Source: an uncultured Alphaproteobacteria bacterium (GTDB lineage Bacteria; Pseudomonadota; Alphaproteobacteria; Bin95). From it: a DNA stretch of 63,227 nucleotides. The notes below the pieces were generated by a model, which saw only the letters and a program-made list of their open reading frames with translations, did not search any database and was not told where the DNA came from. Where the stretch lies: NCBI GenBank assembly GCA_938083135.1, contig CALLKY010000038.1, positions 1 through 63,227 of the forward strand. The letters run 5' to 3'. This document shows, one piece after another, positions 46,504-57,000 of this stretch (positions are counted from its first letter, which is position 1; the number at the start of each line of letters is the position of its first letter). The translations under genes and the position numbers were made by a program.

Positions 46504-47340
46504 ATGACGAAATCTGTCGACGTAGGCGGCGCAGTTTTTGACAGCGCCAAGCGGTTTTCGCTCATCGCCGGCCCATGCGCGATCGAGAGCCGGGCGCATG
46601 CTTTGGAAACGGCAGAAGCGATCAAAGCGATAGCGGACCGTGTTGGCGTATCGCTGGTCTATAAGTCCTCATTCGACAAAGCCAATCGCACGAGCCTTTC
46701 TAGCGCCCGCGGCGTCGGCATGGCTGAAGGTCTCGATATTTTGAGCGATGTGAGGCAGACGCTCGGCCTTCCAGTAACGACGGATGTCCACACCGAAGCG
46801 CAGTGTGCGGCGGCGGCTGAAGCCGTGTCGCTCTTGCAGATACCAGCCTTCCTCTGCCGCCAGACTGATTTATTGGTAGCGGCTGCTGAAACGGGCTGCG
46901 CGGTGAATGTGAAGAAGGGGCAATTCTTAGCCCCCTGGGACATGCAACATGTGGCCGCCAAGCTTGAAGCAGCAGGGGCCAGCGGCGTTATTCTGACTGA
47001 GCGTGGCACGAGCTTCGGCTACAACACACTCGTTTCCGACATGCGATCCCTGCCGATTATGGCAAAGGGCGGCGCGCCAGTCGTATTCGATGCGACCCAT
47101 TCCGTGCAGCAACCAGGCGGGCAGGGCGGGACATCTGGCGGGCAGCGTGAATTTGTGCCGGTGCTTGCCAGGGCGGCTATCTCAATTGGCGTCGCGGGAC
47201 TATTCGTTGAAACGCACCGTGATCCTGACAGCGCGCCTAGCGATGGCCCGAATATGGTGCCGCTAGACCAACTTGAAGCCATGCTTGCTTTGCTTGTCCA
47301 ACTGGATGGCATCGCTAAAGCGAATCCCGTTTCTATCTAA
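46504..47340 (+). CDS. kdsA: 3-deoxy-8-phosphooctulonate synthase
   Basis: 278 residues of the KDO8P synthase barrel. [69 protein letters not shown] and [12 protein letters not shown] are all recognisable. It joins arabinose-5-phosphate and PEP to make KDO-8-phosphate for the lipopolysaccharide core, so the organism has a KDO-type LPS. The segment VFDATHSVQ is the N-less version associated with metal-dependent KdsA, but I have not verified the metal ligands. Confidence 0.95.
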   Translation: MTKSVDVGGAVFDSAKRFSLIAGPCAIESRAHALETAEAIKAIADRVGVSLVYKSSFDKANRTSLSSARGVGMAEGLDILSDVRQTLGLPVTTDVHTEAQCAAAAEAVSLLQIPAFLCRQTDLLVAAAETGCAVNVKKGQFLAPWDMQHVAAKLEAAGASGVILTERGTSFGYNTLVSDMRSLPIMAKGGAPVVFDATHSVQQPGGQGGTSGGQREFVPVLARAAISIGVAGLFVETHRDPDSAPSDGPNMVPLDQLEAMLALLVQLDGIAKANPVSI

Positions 47341-47355
47341 GCATTCCCTCTCTGA

Positions 47356-48645
<1,290 letters not shown>

Positions 48646-48722
48646 CGTGTGCGTCCAAGTTTTTGGGCGGTTTTCTGCAGAATTATGTTGACGTAGGATT
48701 CGCGACATGATTCATCTGCAGG

Positions 48723-49034
48723 ATGGACACAGCGCTTGACATCAAAAAACGCCTGAAGGGCCTGATCTGGCCTCTGGTTTTTGCATGTCTCGCTGTTTAT
48801 TTCGGCGTTCATTTGGTTCGGAATGACCACGGCGTCCTCGCGATGCAGGCGTTTGATCTGCGGATTGCAGATGCTGAAAATGAGTTGGCAGGCTTAACGG
48901 CAACCCGTGTCGGCCTCGAGCGGGATACTGCCCTGTTGCGGCCAGAGACGATGCATCCCGATTCGCTGGGTGAACACGCGCGCCGCCGCCTGAATATGGG
49001 CGCGGAGCGTGAAGTCGTTGTTTTTCAGAAGTAG
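48723..49034 (+). CDS. ftsB: Septum formation initiator FtsB/DivIC family
   Basis: 103 residues. A short cytoplasmic start, one membrane helix (GLIWPLVFACLAVYFGVHLV), then a heptad-like coiled-coil segment (RIADAENELAGLTATRVGLERDTALL) and the family's final LGEHARRRLNMG. FtsB forms the FtsQLB complex that activates septal wall synthesis. The location between eno and pdhA is the usual alphaproteobacterial one. Confidence 0.92.
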   Translation: MDTALDIKKRLKGLIWPLVFACLAVYFGVHLVRNDHGVLAMQAFDLRIADAENELAGLTATRVGLERDTALLRPETMHPDSLGEHARRRLNMGAEREVVVFQK

Positions 49035-49171
49035 AGCCTGATTGGCTATATGTGTTTCCCGCTTGGTGAAACTGCTGATCACGGCTTGTTCATTGCCATG
49101 GTGATATGAGCGGTCTATGGTTTTGCCATAGGCGCTTACGGGCGTTTCAGAAATACAAATCGGAGGGGGCG

Positions 49172-50233
49172 ATGGCGCGAGCGGCTTCTAAGAGCGGAAC
49201 AGCCAGTAAGGCTGCAGCGAAACCGGCGGCTAAACGAACGTCGAGTAGGTCAAGAGCCAAGGCCAAGCCATCTTTCGATAACGATACACTAATGCAGTTT
49301 TATAAGGACATGCTGCTGATCCGCCGTTTTGAAGAGCGCGCAGGACAGCTTTACGGCATGGGCCTGATCGGCGGTTTCTGCCATCTATACATTGGCCAGG
49401 AAGCGGTCGTTATCGGCATGCAGCATGCGCTTGATGAGTGTGATTCTGTCATCACTGGTTATCGCGATCATGGGCATATGCTGGCTTGCGGCATGGAAGC
49501 CCGTGGCGTTATGGCGGAGCTCACCGGTCGCAAGGATGGTTATTCCCGTGGCAAAGGCGGGTCCATGCACATGTTCAGCCGGGAGAAACGTTTCTTTGGT
49601 GGGCATGGTATCGTGGGTGCGCAGGTGCCGCTTGGTGGCGGGCTCGCGTTCGCGGCGAAATATCGGGAAACCGGCGGTGTGTCCGTCGCGTATTTCGGTG
49701 ATGGCGCATCCAACCAAGGCCAGATCGCTGAAACCATGAATATGGCATCGCTCTGGAAGCTGCCTTTGATCATGGTGATTGAGAACAATAAGTACGGCAT
49801 GGGCACATCAGTGAACCGCTCCTCTGCCGGCCCAGCGCTGCATCTGCGCGGTGACGCCTATGGCATTAAGAACAAGAAAATTGACGGTATGAACGTCATG
49901 ACAATGGCGGAAGAGTGCAAAGAGGCGGTCGAATATGCCCGGACTAGCGGCCCTGTGCTGCTGGAAGCGGAAACCTACCGTTATCGCGGCCATTCCATGT
50001 CTGATCCGGCCAAATATCGCTCCCGTGATGAAGTTAATAAAATGCGGGAAGAGCGGGATCCGATTGAAACACTCCGTGAGCATCTCATCAAAAGCAAAAT
50101 CGTGGACGCGGACGCGCTTAAAAAGATCGATGCTGACGTGCGGGCCGTCGTGGCGGATTCGGCAGAGTTCGCGCAGTCGAGCCCAGAGCCCAACCCATCT
50201 GAGCTTTACACCGATATTCTGATCGAAGCGTAA
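49172..50233 (+). CDS. pdhA: Pyruvate dehydrogenase E1 component, alpha subunit
   Basis: 353 residues from ATG 49172, preceded by GGAGGGGG. An Ala/Lys-rich N-terminal tail of about 35 residues precedes the catalytic part: [35 protein letters not shown], the ThDP motif [19 protein letters not shown]...[11 protein letters not shown], and the phosphorylation-loop-like [15 protein letters not shown]. With PdhB it decarboxylates pyruvate and acetylates the lipoyl arm of E2. Confidence 0.96.
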   Translation: MARAASKSGTASKAAAKPAAKRTSSRSRAKAKPSFDNDTLMQFYKDMLLIRRFEERAGQLYGMGLIGGFCHLYIGQEAVVIGMQHALDECDSVITGYRDHGHMLACGMEARGVMAELTGRKDGYSRGKGGSMHMFSREKRFFGGHGIVGAQVPLGGGLAFAAKYRETGGVSVAYFGDGASNQGQIAETMNMASLWKLPLIMVIENNKYGMGTSVNRSSAGPALHLRGDAYGIKNKKIDGMNVMTMAEECKEAVEYARTSGPVLLEAETYRYRGHSMSDPAKYRSRDEVNKMREERDPIETLREHLIKSKIVDADALKKIDADVRAVVADSAEFAQSSPEPNPSELYTDILIEA

Positions 50234-50255
50234 GCGCGCGAACAGGGGGAATACC

Positions 50256-51632
50256 ATGGCTATCGATATCCTTATGCCGGCCCTGTCGCCGACAATGACT
50301 GAAGGCAAGCTTGCGCGCTGGCTCGTCAAGGTAGGCGATGATGTGAGCGCCGGGGACCTGATCGCTGAGATCGAGACCGACAAAGCGACGATGGAAGTCG
50401 AAGCGGTCGACGAAGGCAAAGTCGGCAAGCTGCTGGTTGAAGAAGGGGCGGAAGGCGTTGAAGTAAACGCAATCATCGCCGTGCTCGTTGGTGAGGGCGA
50501 AGAAGCGCCTGCTGATGCAGGTAAATCTGCACCTCCCGCTGCAAGCCCGGCTCCCGCCGCAGCCGCTGCTCCAGCGCCAGTTGCGCCGCAGCCCCTCGCA
50601 GCAGCACCTACAGCCGCTATGGATGCAGCAGAAGCCAAAGCTTACGAAAGCACCAAGGAACAAACCGTTCGTGACGCGCTGCGTGACGCCATGGCGGAAG
50701 AAATGCGCCGGGATGGTGATGTGTTTCTGATGGGTGAAGAGGTCGCTGAATATCAGGGCGCGTATAAAGTCAGCCAGGGCTTGCTGGATGAATTTGGTGC
50801 CAAACGTGTGATCGATACGCCGATTACTGAGCATGGTTTTGCGGGGATCGGCGTCGGCGCTGCCTTCGATGGCCTGAAGCCGATTGTTGAATTCATGACA
50901 TTCAACTTCTCTATGCAGGCGATGGATCACATCATCAATTCTGCTGCCAAGACGCTTTATATGTCTGGCGGTCAAATGGGCTGTCCGATTGTGTTCCGTG
51001 GGCCGAATGGTGCCGCTGCGCGCGTGGCGGCCCAGCACTCCCAGTGTTACGCAAGTTGGTTCGCCCATGTACCGGGCCTGATTGTGATTTCTCCCTATTC
51101 AGCGGGTGACGCGAAAGGCCTGTTGAAGGCCGCGATCCGGAATCCCAATCCAGTGATCTTCCTGGAGAACGAGCTTCTCTACGGCCAAACGTTCGACGTG
51201 CCGACAGACGAAGATTTCGTAACGCCAATTGGCCGCGCCAAAGTATTGCGTGAGGGCAAGGATGTTACGATCACAGCGTTCTCACTTATGTGCCAAAAAG
51301 CGCTTGAGGCTGCCGATATCTTGGCAGGTGAGGGGATTGAGGCAGAGGTAATTGATCTGCGCACCATTCGCCCGCTCGATACAGACACGATCGTCCGCTC
51401 CGTGCAGAAGACCAATCGCTTGGTTTCTGTAGAGGAAGGCTGGCCCTATGCCGGCATTGGTGCTGAACTCGCTGCGACCATGATGGAAAAGGCTTTTGAT
51501 TGGCTGGATGCGCCGGTTGTCCGCGTGGCGGGTGAAGATGTCCCCATGCCATATGCCGCGAATTTGGAACAGCTAGCGCTGGCGAACGCGGACGATATTG
51601 TCGCCGCCGCTAAAGCAGCATGCTACCGCTAG
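50256..51632 (+). CDS. pdhB: Pyruvate dehydrogenase E1 component, beta subunit with N-terminal lipoyl domain
   Basis: 458 residues. Residues 1-80 are a lipoyl domain with the modified lysine at position 43 ([13 protein letters not shown]). An Ala/Pro linker of about 50 residues follows, and then the E1 beta transketolase-like domain ([74 protein letters not shown]). The lipoyl domain on E1 beta is known in alphaproteobacteria. Its DNA is closely similar to the lipoyl domain of pdhC. Confidence 0.96.
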   Translation: MAIDILMPALSPTMTEGKLARWLVKVGDDVSAGDLIAEIETDKATMEVEAVDEGKVGKLLVEEGAEGVEVNAIIAVLVGEGEEAPADAGKSAPPAASPAPAAAAAPAPVAPQPLAAAPTAAMDAAEAKAYESTKEQTVRDALRDAMAEEMRRDGDVFLMGEEVAEYQGAYKVSQGLLDEFGAKRVIDTPITEHGFAGIGVGAAFDGLKPIVEFMTFNFSMQAMDHIINSAAKTLYMSGGQMGCPIVFRGPNGAAARVAAQHSQCYASWFAHVPGLIVISPYSAGDAKGLLKAAIRNPNPVIFLENELLYGQTFDVPTDEDFVTPIGRAKVLREGKDVTITAFSLMCQKALEAADILAGEGIEAEVIDLRTIRPLDTDTIVRSVQKTNRLVSVEEGWPYAGIGAELAATMMEKAFDWLDAPVVRVAGEDVPMPYAANLEQLALANADDIVAAAKAACYR

Positions 51633-51672
51633 CCCGCTCGGCTTCATCTGACTGACCGCCAGGAGACTGACC

Positions 51673-53061
51673 ATGGCGACGAACATCCTTATGCCTGCCC
51701 TGTCGCCGACAATGACCGACGGCAAGCTTGCTCGCTGGCTGGTGAAAGTCGGCGATAGTGTGCGATCAGGCGATGTGATCGCTGAGATCGAGACCGATAA
51801 GGCGACCATGGAAGTCGAAGCGGTCGATGAGGGCCAAGTTGCTCAGTTGCTTGTTGATGAAGGTGCTGAAGGCGTTGCGGTCAACGCTGTGATTGCTGTT
51901 CTGGCTAGCGATGGCGAAGACGTTGGCGATGTTGAGGCAACAACAACTGCTGCTCCAGCCCCGACCCCAGCCGAAGACGCCGCTCCTGCGCCTGCTGCAA
52001 AACAAGACCATGGTGACGTGAAAGCGACACCACTCGCCAAGCGGATTGCCGATCAATCTGGCGTATCGTTGAGCGGCGTTTCAGGATCTGGCCCCGGCGG
52101 CAAGATCATGAAAGCTGATGTGTTGGGTGCTTCTGGTGGCATTGCACCGCCTGCTGTAGCCGTTGATAAGGGTGACCGCGTATTCGCCAGCCCACTTGCG
52201 CGCCGGATGGCGGCAGAAAATGATCTACCGATTGAAAAAGTGCCCGGCACTGGCCCCAATGGCCGGATCATCAAAGCTGATATTGAGCGCGTTCTGAAAG
52301 AAGGCCTGCCAGCGGAAGCCAGAGAGGCAACGAAGGCTGATGCGCCGAAAGCGGCAGCGTCTACCGGCTCTACAGATGATTACGAACTCATCCCGCACAC
52401 GTCCATGCGGAAGACAATTGCGCGCCGCCTGACTGAGTCTAAGCAACAGGTGCCGCACTTCTACCTGACGGTAGATTGTGAAATCGATGAACTGTTGCGC
52501 GTCCGTAAGGAAATCAACGCGCGTGCGCCAGAAGGCATCAAAGTATCAGTCAATGATTTCGTCATTAAAGCCATCGCCGCCGCCCTTCGCCGGGTGCCGG
52601 ACGCCAATTCTAGCTGGACGGAAGAAGGCATACGCCGCTTCAACATGGTTGATGTGTCTGCAGCTGTCGCGATCCCAGGCGGTCTGATTACGCCGGTTGT
52701 CCGCGACGCAGACAAAAAAGGCCTCGCTGCGATTTCAGCGGATATGCAGGACCTGGCCAAACGGGCGCGGGACGGCAAGCTGAAACCGGATGAATATTCC
52801 GGTGGCACGATCAGCGTTTCCAACCTGGGCATGTTCGGCATCAAGCAGTTTGATGCTGTCATCAACCCACCCCAGGGCGCGATCCTTGCGGTGGGTGCGG
52901 GTGAGCAACGACCTGTTGTCAAAGATGGCCAGTTGGCGATTGCTACTGTTATGTCCTGCACAATCTCCTGCGACCATCGGGTTGTGGACGGTGCCCTTGG
53001 CGCTGAACTGCTGCAGGCCTTCAAGAATGTTATTGAGTTCCCAGCGGCGATGCTGCTGTAG
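51673..53061 (+). CDS. pdhC: Dihydrolipoamide acetyltransferase (E2 of PDH), apparently with two subunit-binding domains
   Basis: 462 residues. Residues 1-80 form a lipoyl domain (Lys43). After an Ala/Pro linker come two segments that each fit the peripheral-subunit-binding fold: residues about 116-151 (ATPLAKRIADQSGVSL...GSGPGGKIMKADV) and 169-208 (ASPLARRMAAENDLPI...GTGPNGRIIKADI). The usual E2 has one. The catalytic acetyltransferase domain starts near 237 (YELIPHTSMRKTIARRLTESK) and ends with the active-site DHRVVDGALGAEL (His435, Asp439). It moves acetyl groups from lipoate to CoA and forms the complex core. AGGAGA precedes the ATG. Confidence 0.95.
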   Translation: MATNILMPALSPTMTDGKLARWLVKVGDSVRSGDVIAEIETDKATMEVEAVDEGQVAQLLVDEGAEGVAVNAVIAVLASDGEDVGDVEATTTAAPAPTPAEDAAPAPAAKQDHGDVKATPLAKRIADQSGVSLSGVSGSGPGGKIMKADVLGASGGIAPPAVAVDKGDRVFASPLARRMAAENDLPIEKVPGTGPNGRIIKADIERVLKEGLPAEAREATKADAPKAAASTGSTDDYELIPHTSMRKTIARRLTESKQQVPHFYLTVDCEIDELLRVRKEINARAPEGIKVSVNDFVIKAIAAALRRVPDANSSWTEEGIRRFNMVDVSAAVAIPGGLITPVVRDADKKGLAAISADMQDLAKRARDGKLKPDEYSGGTISVSNLGMFGIKQFDAVINPPQGAILAVGAGEQRPVVKDGQLAIATVMSCTISCDHRVVDGALGAELLQAFKNVIEFPAAMLL

Positions 53062-53107
53062 ACGCTGATTTCTGCCCTTATCAGCCACGATTGGAAGGAA
53101 TAGAGCC

Positions 53108-54496
53108 ATGGCGGATGCCGAATTTGATCTGATTGTGATCGGCGGCGGCCCTGGCGGCTATGTCGCCGCAATCCGTGCTGCCCAGTTGGGTATGAAAACG
53201 GCGCTGGTTGAGCGTGAGCATCTGGGCGGCATTTGCTTGAACTGGGGCTGTATTCCAACGAAAGCGTTGCTGCGCTCATCAGAAGTTTGGCACCTGATGC
53301 AGAACTTGGGTGATTTCGGCATGTCCGCAGACAATATCAAGTTTGATATTGGTGCTGTGGTCAGCCGCTCCCGTGGTGTGGCCAAGCAGCTCTCCGGTGG
53401 TATCGGGCATCTGTTGAAGAAGAACAAAGTCACGGTTGTTAATGGCGCTGGTAAGTTAGATGGCGCAGGCAAAGTCGTCGTTGATGGCGACAAGACCATG
53501 ACAGCAAAGAATGTCATTGTCGCCACTGGCGCCCGCGCCCGCTTACTGCCCGGATTGGAAGCTGACGGCGACCGGGTCTGGACCTATCGTGAAGCGATGG
53601 TGCCAAAGGTGATGCCTAAATCACTGCTGGTCGTTGGCTCGGGTGCTATTGGAGTTGAGTTCGCCAGTTTCTACAACGACCTGGGCGCTGACGTTACGGT
53701 TGTTGAAATCATGGACCGTGTGCTGCCGGTTGAAGATGCTGAGATTTCTGCGATGGCCCGTAAATCCTTCGAGAAGCAGGGCATGCGCATTCTAACCGAA
53801 GCAAAGGTTGCAGAATTGGAGCGCGGCAAATCTGGCGTCAAAGCAACCGTTGAGACCAAAGACGGCGTTGAGACGATTGAAGCTGAATATGTGATCATGG
53901 CGGTCGGCATTATTGGCAATACAGAAGATGTTGGCCTTGATACGACCAAGGTTGAGGTGGATCGCGGCCATATCAAGACCAACGAATGGAACGAAACCGC
54001 AGAGCCCGGCGTCTATGCCATTGGCGATGTGACAGGCCCGCCCTGGCTCGCCCATAAAGCCAGCCATGAGGGCGTGATCTGCGTTGAGAAGATCGCTGGG
54101 CTCGATGGCCTGCATCCTATGGACAAATCAAAGATCCCTGGCTGCACCTATGCCCGCCCACAGGTTGCCAGTGTCGGCATGACTGAAGCTGCGGCCAAAG
54201 ATGCCGGCTATGAGATCAAAGTCGGCAAGTTCCCGTTTATGGGCAACGGCAAGGCCATAGCACTGGGTGACCCGGAAGGCATGGTCAAGACGGTGTTCGA
54301 CGCCAAAACCGGCGAATTGCTTGGCGCGCACATGATTGGCGCAGAGGTGACAGAGCTGATCCAAGGCTATGTCGTCGCCCAAACGCTGGAGACGACGGAG
54401 GCGGAGTTGATTCATACAATCTTCCCGCACCCAACATTATCGGAAATGATGCACGAGTCTGTGCTTGACGCCTACGGTCGCGCGATCCACTTCTAG
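53108..54496 (+). CDS. lpdA: Dihydrolipoyl dehydrogenase (E3)
   Basis: 462 residues of a class I disulfide reductase. FAD motif [21 protein letters not shown], redox pair in [16 protein letters not shown] (Cys43, Cys48), NAD motif [19 protein letters not shown] with the acidic VVEIMDR end, and the C-terminal [16 protein letters not shown]. It reoxidises dihydrolipoyl arms with NAD. As last gene of the pdh set it is probably dedicated to pyruvate dehydrogenase; no 2-oxoglutarate dehydrogenase genes are in the window. Confidence 0.96.
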   Translation: MADAEFDLIVIGGGPGGYVAAIRAAQLGMKTALVEREHLGGICLNWGCIPTKALLRSSEVWHLMQNLGDFGMSADNIKFDIGAVVSRSRGVAKQLSGGIGHLLKKNKVTVVNGAGKLDGAGKVVVDGDKTMTAKNVIVATGARARLLPGLEADGDRVWTYREAMVPKVMPKSLLVVGSGAIGVEFASFYNDLGADVTVVEIMDRVLPVEDAEISAMARKSFEKQGMRILTEAKVAELERGKSGVKATVETKDGVETIEAEYVIMAVGIIGNTEDVGLDTTKVEVDRGHIKTNEWNETAEPGVYAIGDVTGPPWLAHKASHEGVICVEKIAGLDGLHPMDKSKIPGCTYARPQVASVGMTEAAAKDAGYEIKVGKFPFMGNGKAIALGDPEGMVKTVFDAKTGELLGAHMIGAEVTELIQGYVVAQTLETTEAELIHTIFPHPTLSEMMHESVLDAYGRAIHF

Positions 54497-54500
54497 GGTC

Positions 54501-55472
54501 ATGACCATAGAATCATCACAAGCCAGAGCGCCATCAGCCGCCGCCCTTCGCCATCCGGAGAAGCGTAACCGGCCTGAAACCGCGCCTAAGCGGAAACCGG
54601 ACTGGATCCGGGTGAAAGCGCCTGTATCCAAGGAATATCAGAAGACACGGGATATCGTGCGCGAGAACAATCTCGTCACGGTCTGCGAAGAAGCATCTTG
54701 CCCTAATATCGGTGAATGCTGGGCGCAGCGTCACGCGACTATGATGATTATGGGGGCTATTTGCACCCGTGCCTGCGCTTTCTGCAATGTCGCGACTGGC
54801 CGCCCCGGTGCGCTGGACGTGATGGAACCAGCCAATGTCGCCAATGCAGTGGCGCAGCTTGGTCTCAAACATGTGGTCATCACATCCGTCGATAGGGATG
54901 ATTTGCCAGATGGCGGCGCGCAGCATTTTGCTCGAACCATCAATCACATCCGCGATAAATCGCCGGAGACGACGATTGAAATTCTGACGCCGGATTTCTT
55001 AAAGAAAGATCGTGCGCTTGAAGTCGTCGTGCGCGCTCGGCCCGATGTGTTCAATCATAATCTGGAAACGGTTCCGCGCTTGTATCCCAGTGTCAGGCCA
55101 GGGGCTCGCTACTATCACAGCCTGCGCTTGTTAGACCAAGTAAAGCAGCTTGATCCATCGATTTTCACGAAGTCTGGCCTGATGGTTGGCCTTGGGGAAG
55201 AGCGGGATGAAGTGTTGCAGGTGATGGATGATATGCGCGCTGCAGAGGTGGATTTCCTGACCATTGGCCAATATCTCCAACCAACGCCAAAACATCACCC
55301 GTTAGATCGGTTTGTAACGCCGGATGAATTCAAGGCGTTTGCCCAAAGTGCTGAAGGCAAAGGATTTCTGCTGGCCTCATCGACGCCTTTGACCCGGTCA
55401 TCCTACCATGCGGATGCTGATTTTGCGGCGCTTAGGGATGCCCGTGAAGCGAAGTTGGCGGCGCGTAAGTAA
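54501..55472 (+). CDS. lipA: Lipoyl synthase
   Basis: 323 residues from ATG 54501, five bases after lpdA. It has both iron-sulfur clusters of LipA: the auxiliary [12 protein letters not shown] and the radical-SAM CTRACAFC, plus the C-terminal RSSYHAD with the serine ligand. It inserts two sulfur atoms into octanoyl groups, making the lipoyl arms of PdhB and PdhC encoded just upstream, a sensible operon pairing. Confidence 0.97.
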   Translation: MTIESSQARAPSAAALRHPEKRNRPETAPKRKPDWIRVKAPVSKEYQKTRDIVRENNLVTVCEEASCPNIGECWAQRHATMMIMGAICTRACAFCNVATGRPGALDVMEPANVANAVAQLGLKHVVITSVDRDDLPDGGAQHFARTINHIRDKSPETTIEILTPDFLKKDRALEVVVRARPDVFNHNLETVPRLYPSVRPGARYYHSLRLLDQVKQLDPSIFTKSGLMVGLGEERDEVLQVMDDMRAAEVDFLTIGQYLQPTPKHHPLDRFVTPDEFKAFAQSAEGKGFLLASSTPLTRSSYHADADFAALRDAREAKLAARK

Positions 55473-55909
55473 TGCCTTCTCATGCCGAACGAAAATTCCT
55501 GCCTTACCGCAGGGACGATATGTTTGCGCTTGTCGCAGACGTCGCGAAGTATCCGGAGTTTCTGCCCTGGTGCATAGCTGCACGTGTACGCCCATTGGCC
55601 GAGCAGTCGTTCGAGGCTGACCTTGTCATTGGCTTTAAGATGGTACGGGAAACGTTTACATCCAGAGTGGATTTGAACCCGCCTGATCTGGTCGATGTAA
55701 CCTATACCAAAGGCCCTATGCGCCACCTGAATAACCGCTGGCTTATTGAGGAGGCAGAGGGCGGGTGCATGGTCGATTTTAAACTGGATTTCGAATTCAA
55801 ATCCGTGCTGCTTCGCAAGCTGATTGGCCCTTTGTTCGGCGAAGCTGTACGCAGAATGGTCGCTGCTTTTGAAGCACGCGCGTCAGAAACCTGTGAGCGC
55901 GCGAGCTAG
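55472..55909 (+). CDS. COQ10/RatA-like START-domain protein
   Basis: 145 residues of the polyketide cyclase/START superfamily: RKFLPYRRDDMFALVADVAKYPEFLPWCIAARV, FTSRVDLNPPDLVDVTYTKGPMRHLNNRWLI and FKSVLLRKLIGPLFGEAVRRMVAAFEARA. It matches mitochondrial COQ10, a ubiquinone-binding protein, and E. coli RatA, which was described as a ribosome-association toxin. In alphaproteobacteria a role in ubiquinone function is more likely. The start overlaps the lipA stop by one base (TAATG). Confidence 0.88.
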   Translation: MPSHAERKFLPYRRDDMFALVADVAKYPEFLPWCIAARVRPLAEQSFEADLVIGFKMVRETFTSRVDLNPPDLVDVTYTKGPMRHLNNRWLIEEAEGGCMVDFKLDFEFKSVLLRKLIGPLFGEAVRRMVAAFEARASETCERAS

Positions 55910-55956
55910 GGCAATTCCCGACCAATCTGAATCAGATTAGTCGGGATAAATTGCCC
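55909..55956. terminator. Long palindrome after the COQ10-like gene
   Basis: Two arms of about 22-25 bases, GGGCAATT...AATCTGA against TCAGATT...AATTGCCC, match almost perfectly apart from a short bulge and one mismatch. It begins at the last base of the stop codon. It could end transcription in both directions between convergent genes. It also looks like the start of a composite repeat with the next palindrome. Confidence 0.65.
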
Positions 55957-55969
55957 GCAATCAATGTGA

Positions 55970-56010
55970 TAGAGCGCCGGGCTGCGTAGCAAGCGACGCA
56001 CGGCGCTCTA
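55970..56010. terminator. Second palindrome, overlapping the cinA stop codon
   Basis: Perfect 10-base arms TAGAGCGCCG/CGGCGCTCTA (55970-55979, 56001-56010), with inner TGCGT/ACGCA arms. The right arm contains the cinA stop codon. It starts 13 bases after the first palindrome, so the entire gap between convergent genes is two stacked dyads. Confidence 0.65.
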
Positions 56011-56514
56011 GCGTTCCGCAGTTTCCATAATCAGTTCAAGCGCACGGATGACTGTTTTTTGGCGGACAGCGCGCCGATCGCCCGGAAACAGCTGGCGCTC
56101 TGTATAAGCAGGGCTTCCACGACGTTCCACGGCGATCCAAACCGTGCCGACAGGCTTTTCCTTAGACCCGCCGCCCGGCCCTGCAACACCGCTAACAGCG
56201 ACCGCAATATCTGCATCGTCACCGGCAGCGCTCAGTGCACCAGATGTCATTTGCCGAACCGTTGCTTGGCTAACAGCACCGTCGCACTCGAGCGTTGCAG
56301 TTGAAACGCCAAGCATCGTCATTTTGGCATCATTGGAATATGTGATGAACCCGCGGCCAACCACGTCGGACGAGCCGCCAATTTCTGTCAGCGCACCAAT
56401 AATAAGGCCGCCTGTGCAAGATTCGGCCGTTGTGACCCTTAGTTTGGCGCTGCGGCAGGCTTCGAGCGTTTTGGTCGCCAATATATCTAAGTCCGGCCAA
56501 CGTTTATCTGGCAT
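56008..56514 (-). CDS. CinA-family nicotinamide-nucleotide amidohydrolase, short form
   Basis: 168 residues, only the C-terminal CinA domain (PncC type): RVTTAESCTGGLIIGALTEIGGSSDVVGRGFITYSNDAKMTMLGV, SGVAGPGGGSKEKPVGTVWIAV. The enzyme deamidates nicotinamide mononucleotide to nicotinate mononucleotide, recycling pyridine nucleotides into NAD; this connects it with nadE upstream in the window. It abuts the pgpA stop codon with no gap. Confidence 0.9.
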   Translation of the reverse strand: MPDKRWPDLDILATKTLEACRSAKLRVTTAESCTGGLIIGALTEIGGSSDVVGRGFITYSNDAKMTMLGVSTATLECDGAVSQATVRQMTSGALSAAGDDADIAVAVSGVAGPGGGSKEKPVGTVWIAVERRGSPAYTERQLFPGDRRAVRQKTVIRALELIMETAER

Positions 56515-57000
56515 CTACCACGCTCCCACATAATCCAAGGCCAATACGCCCACAATCGCATACAAGCCAGCAACGATATCATCCGCCATCACGCCGAACG
56601 CACTTGTCGACGTTCGATCAATGAGGCTGCAAGGCCATGGTTTTAGGATATCGGCTGCGCGGAATAGGATAAAGGCTGCCAGATATGGCAAGAATCCAAT
56701 CGGCACGAAAGCGAGTGGCAAAAGCTGGCCCGCAACTTCGTCAATGACGACTTCGCCGGGGTCATGGCTTCCGCCATCACTGATGTATCGGCCCGTTTCA
56801 CGGATGCCGATTAGGAATATGACGGCAGCTAGCGCCAGTACAGCATAGGGGCCGCCCCAATAGGCTGCCGCTAGTCCAAAAGGTAAGGCTGCAAGGGATC
56901 CAAACGTGCCTGGTGCTTTCGGCGCTAGGCCCGCGCCAAACCAAAGCGCTAGGATGCCGCCGGGTCGCCATAACCGGTGCCTTACGGGTATCTCATTCAT
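56515..57000 (-). CDS. pgpA: Phosphatidylglycerophosphatase A
   Basis: 161 residues with four hydrophobic segments. GLAPKAPGTFGSLAALPFGL and the acidic motif DPGEVVIDEVAGQLLPL, plus RAADILKPWPC, are characteristic of PgpA. It dephosphorylates phosphatidylglycerophosphate in the inner membrane. Its ATG overlaps the ispDF stop by four bases. Confidence 0.93.
   Translation of the reverse strand: MNEIPVRHRLWRPGGILALWFGAGLAPKAPGTFGSLAALPFGLAAAYWGGPYAVLALAAVIFLIGIRETGRYISDGGSHDPGEVVIDEVAGQLLPLAFVPIGFLPYLAAFILFRAADILKPWPCSLIDRTSTSAFGVMADDIVAGLYAIVGVLALDYVGAW

Noticed and set aside
48646-48722. Promoter for ftsB (TTGACG near 48687)
   Set aside because: A -35-like word is present, but no acceptable -10 at 16-18 bases; expression may come from eno read-through.
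49115-49131. Small hairpin in the pdhA leader (CTATGG/CCATAG)
   Set aside because: A six-base stem in a 137-base gap is expected by chance, and nothing ties it to a riboswitch or regulator.
55472-55909. RatA toxin of a toxin-antitoxin pair
   Set aside because: No partner RatB-like gene is adjacent; position after lipA and similarity to COQ10 favour a quinone-related role.
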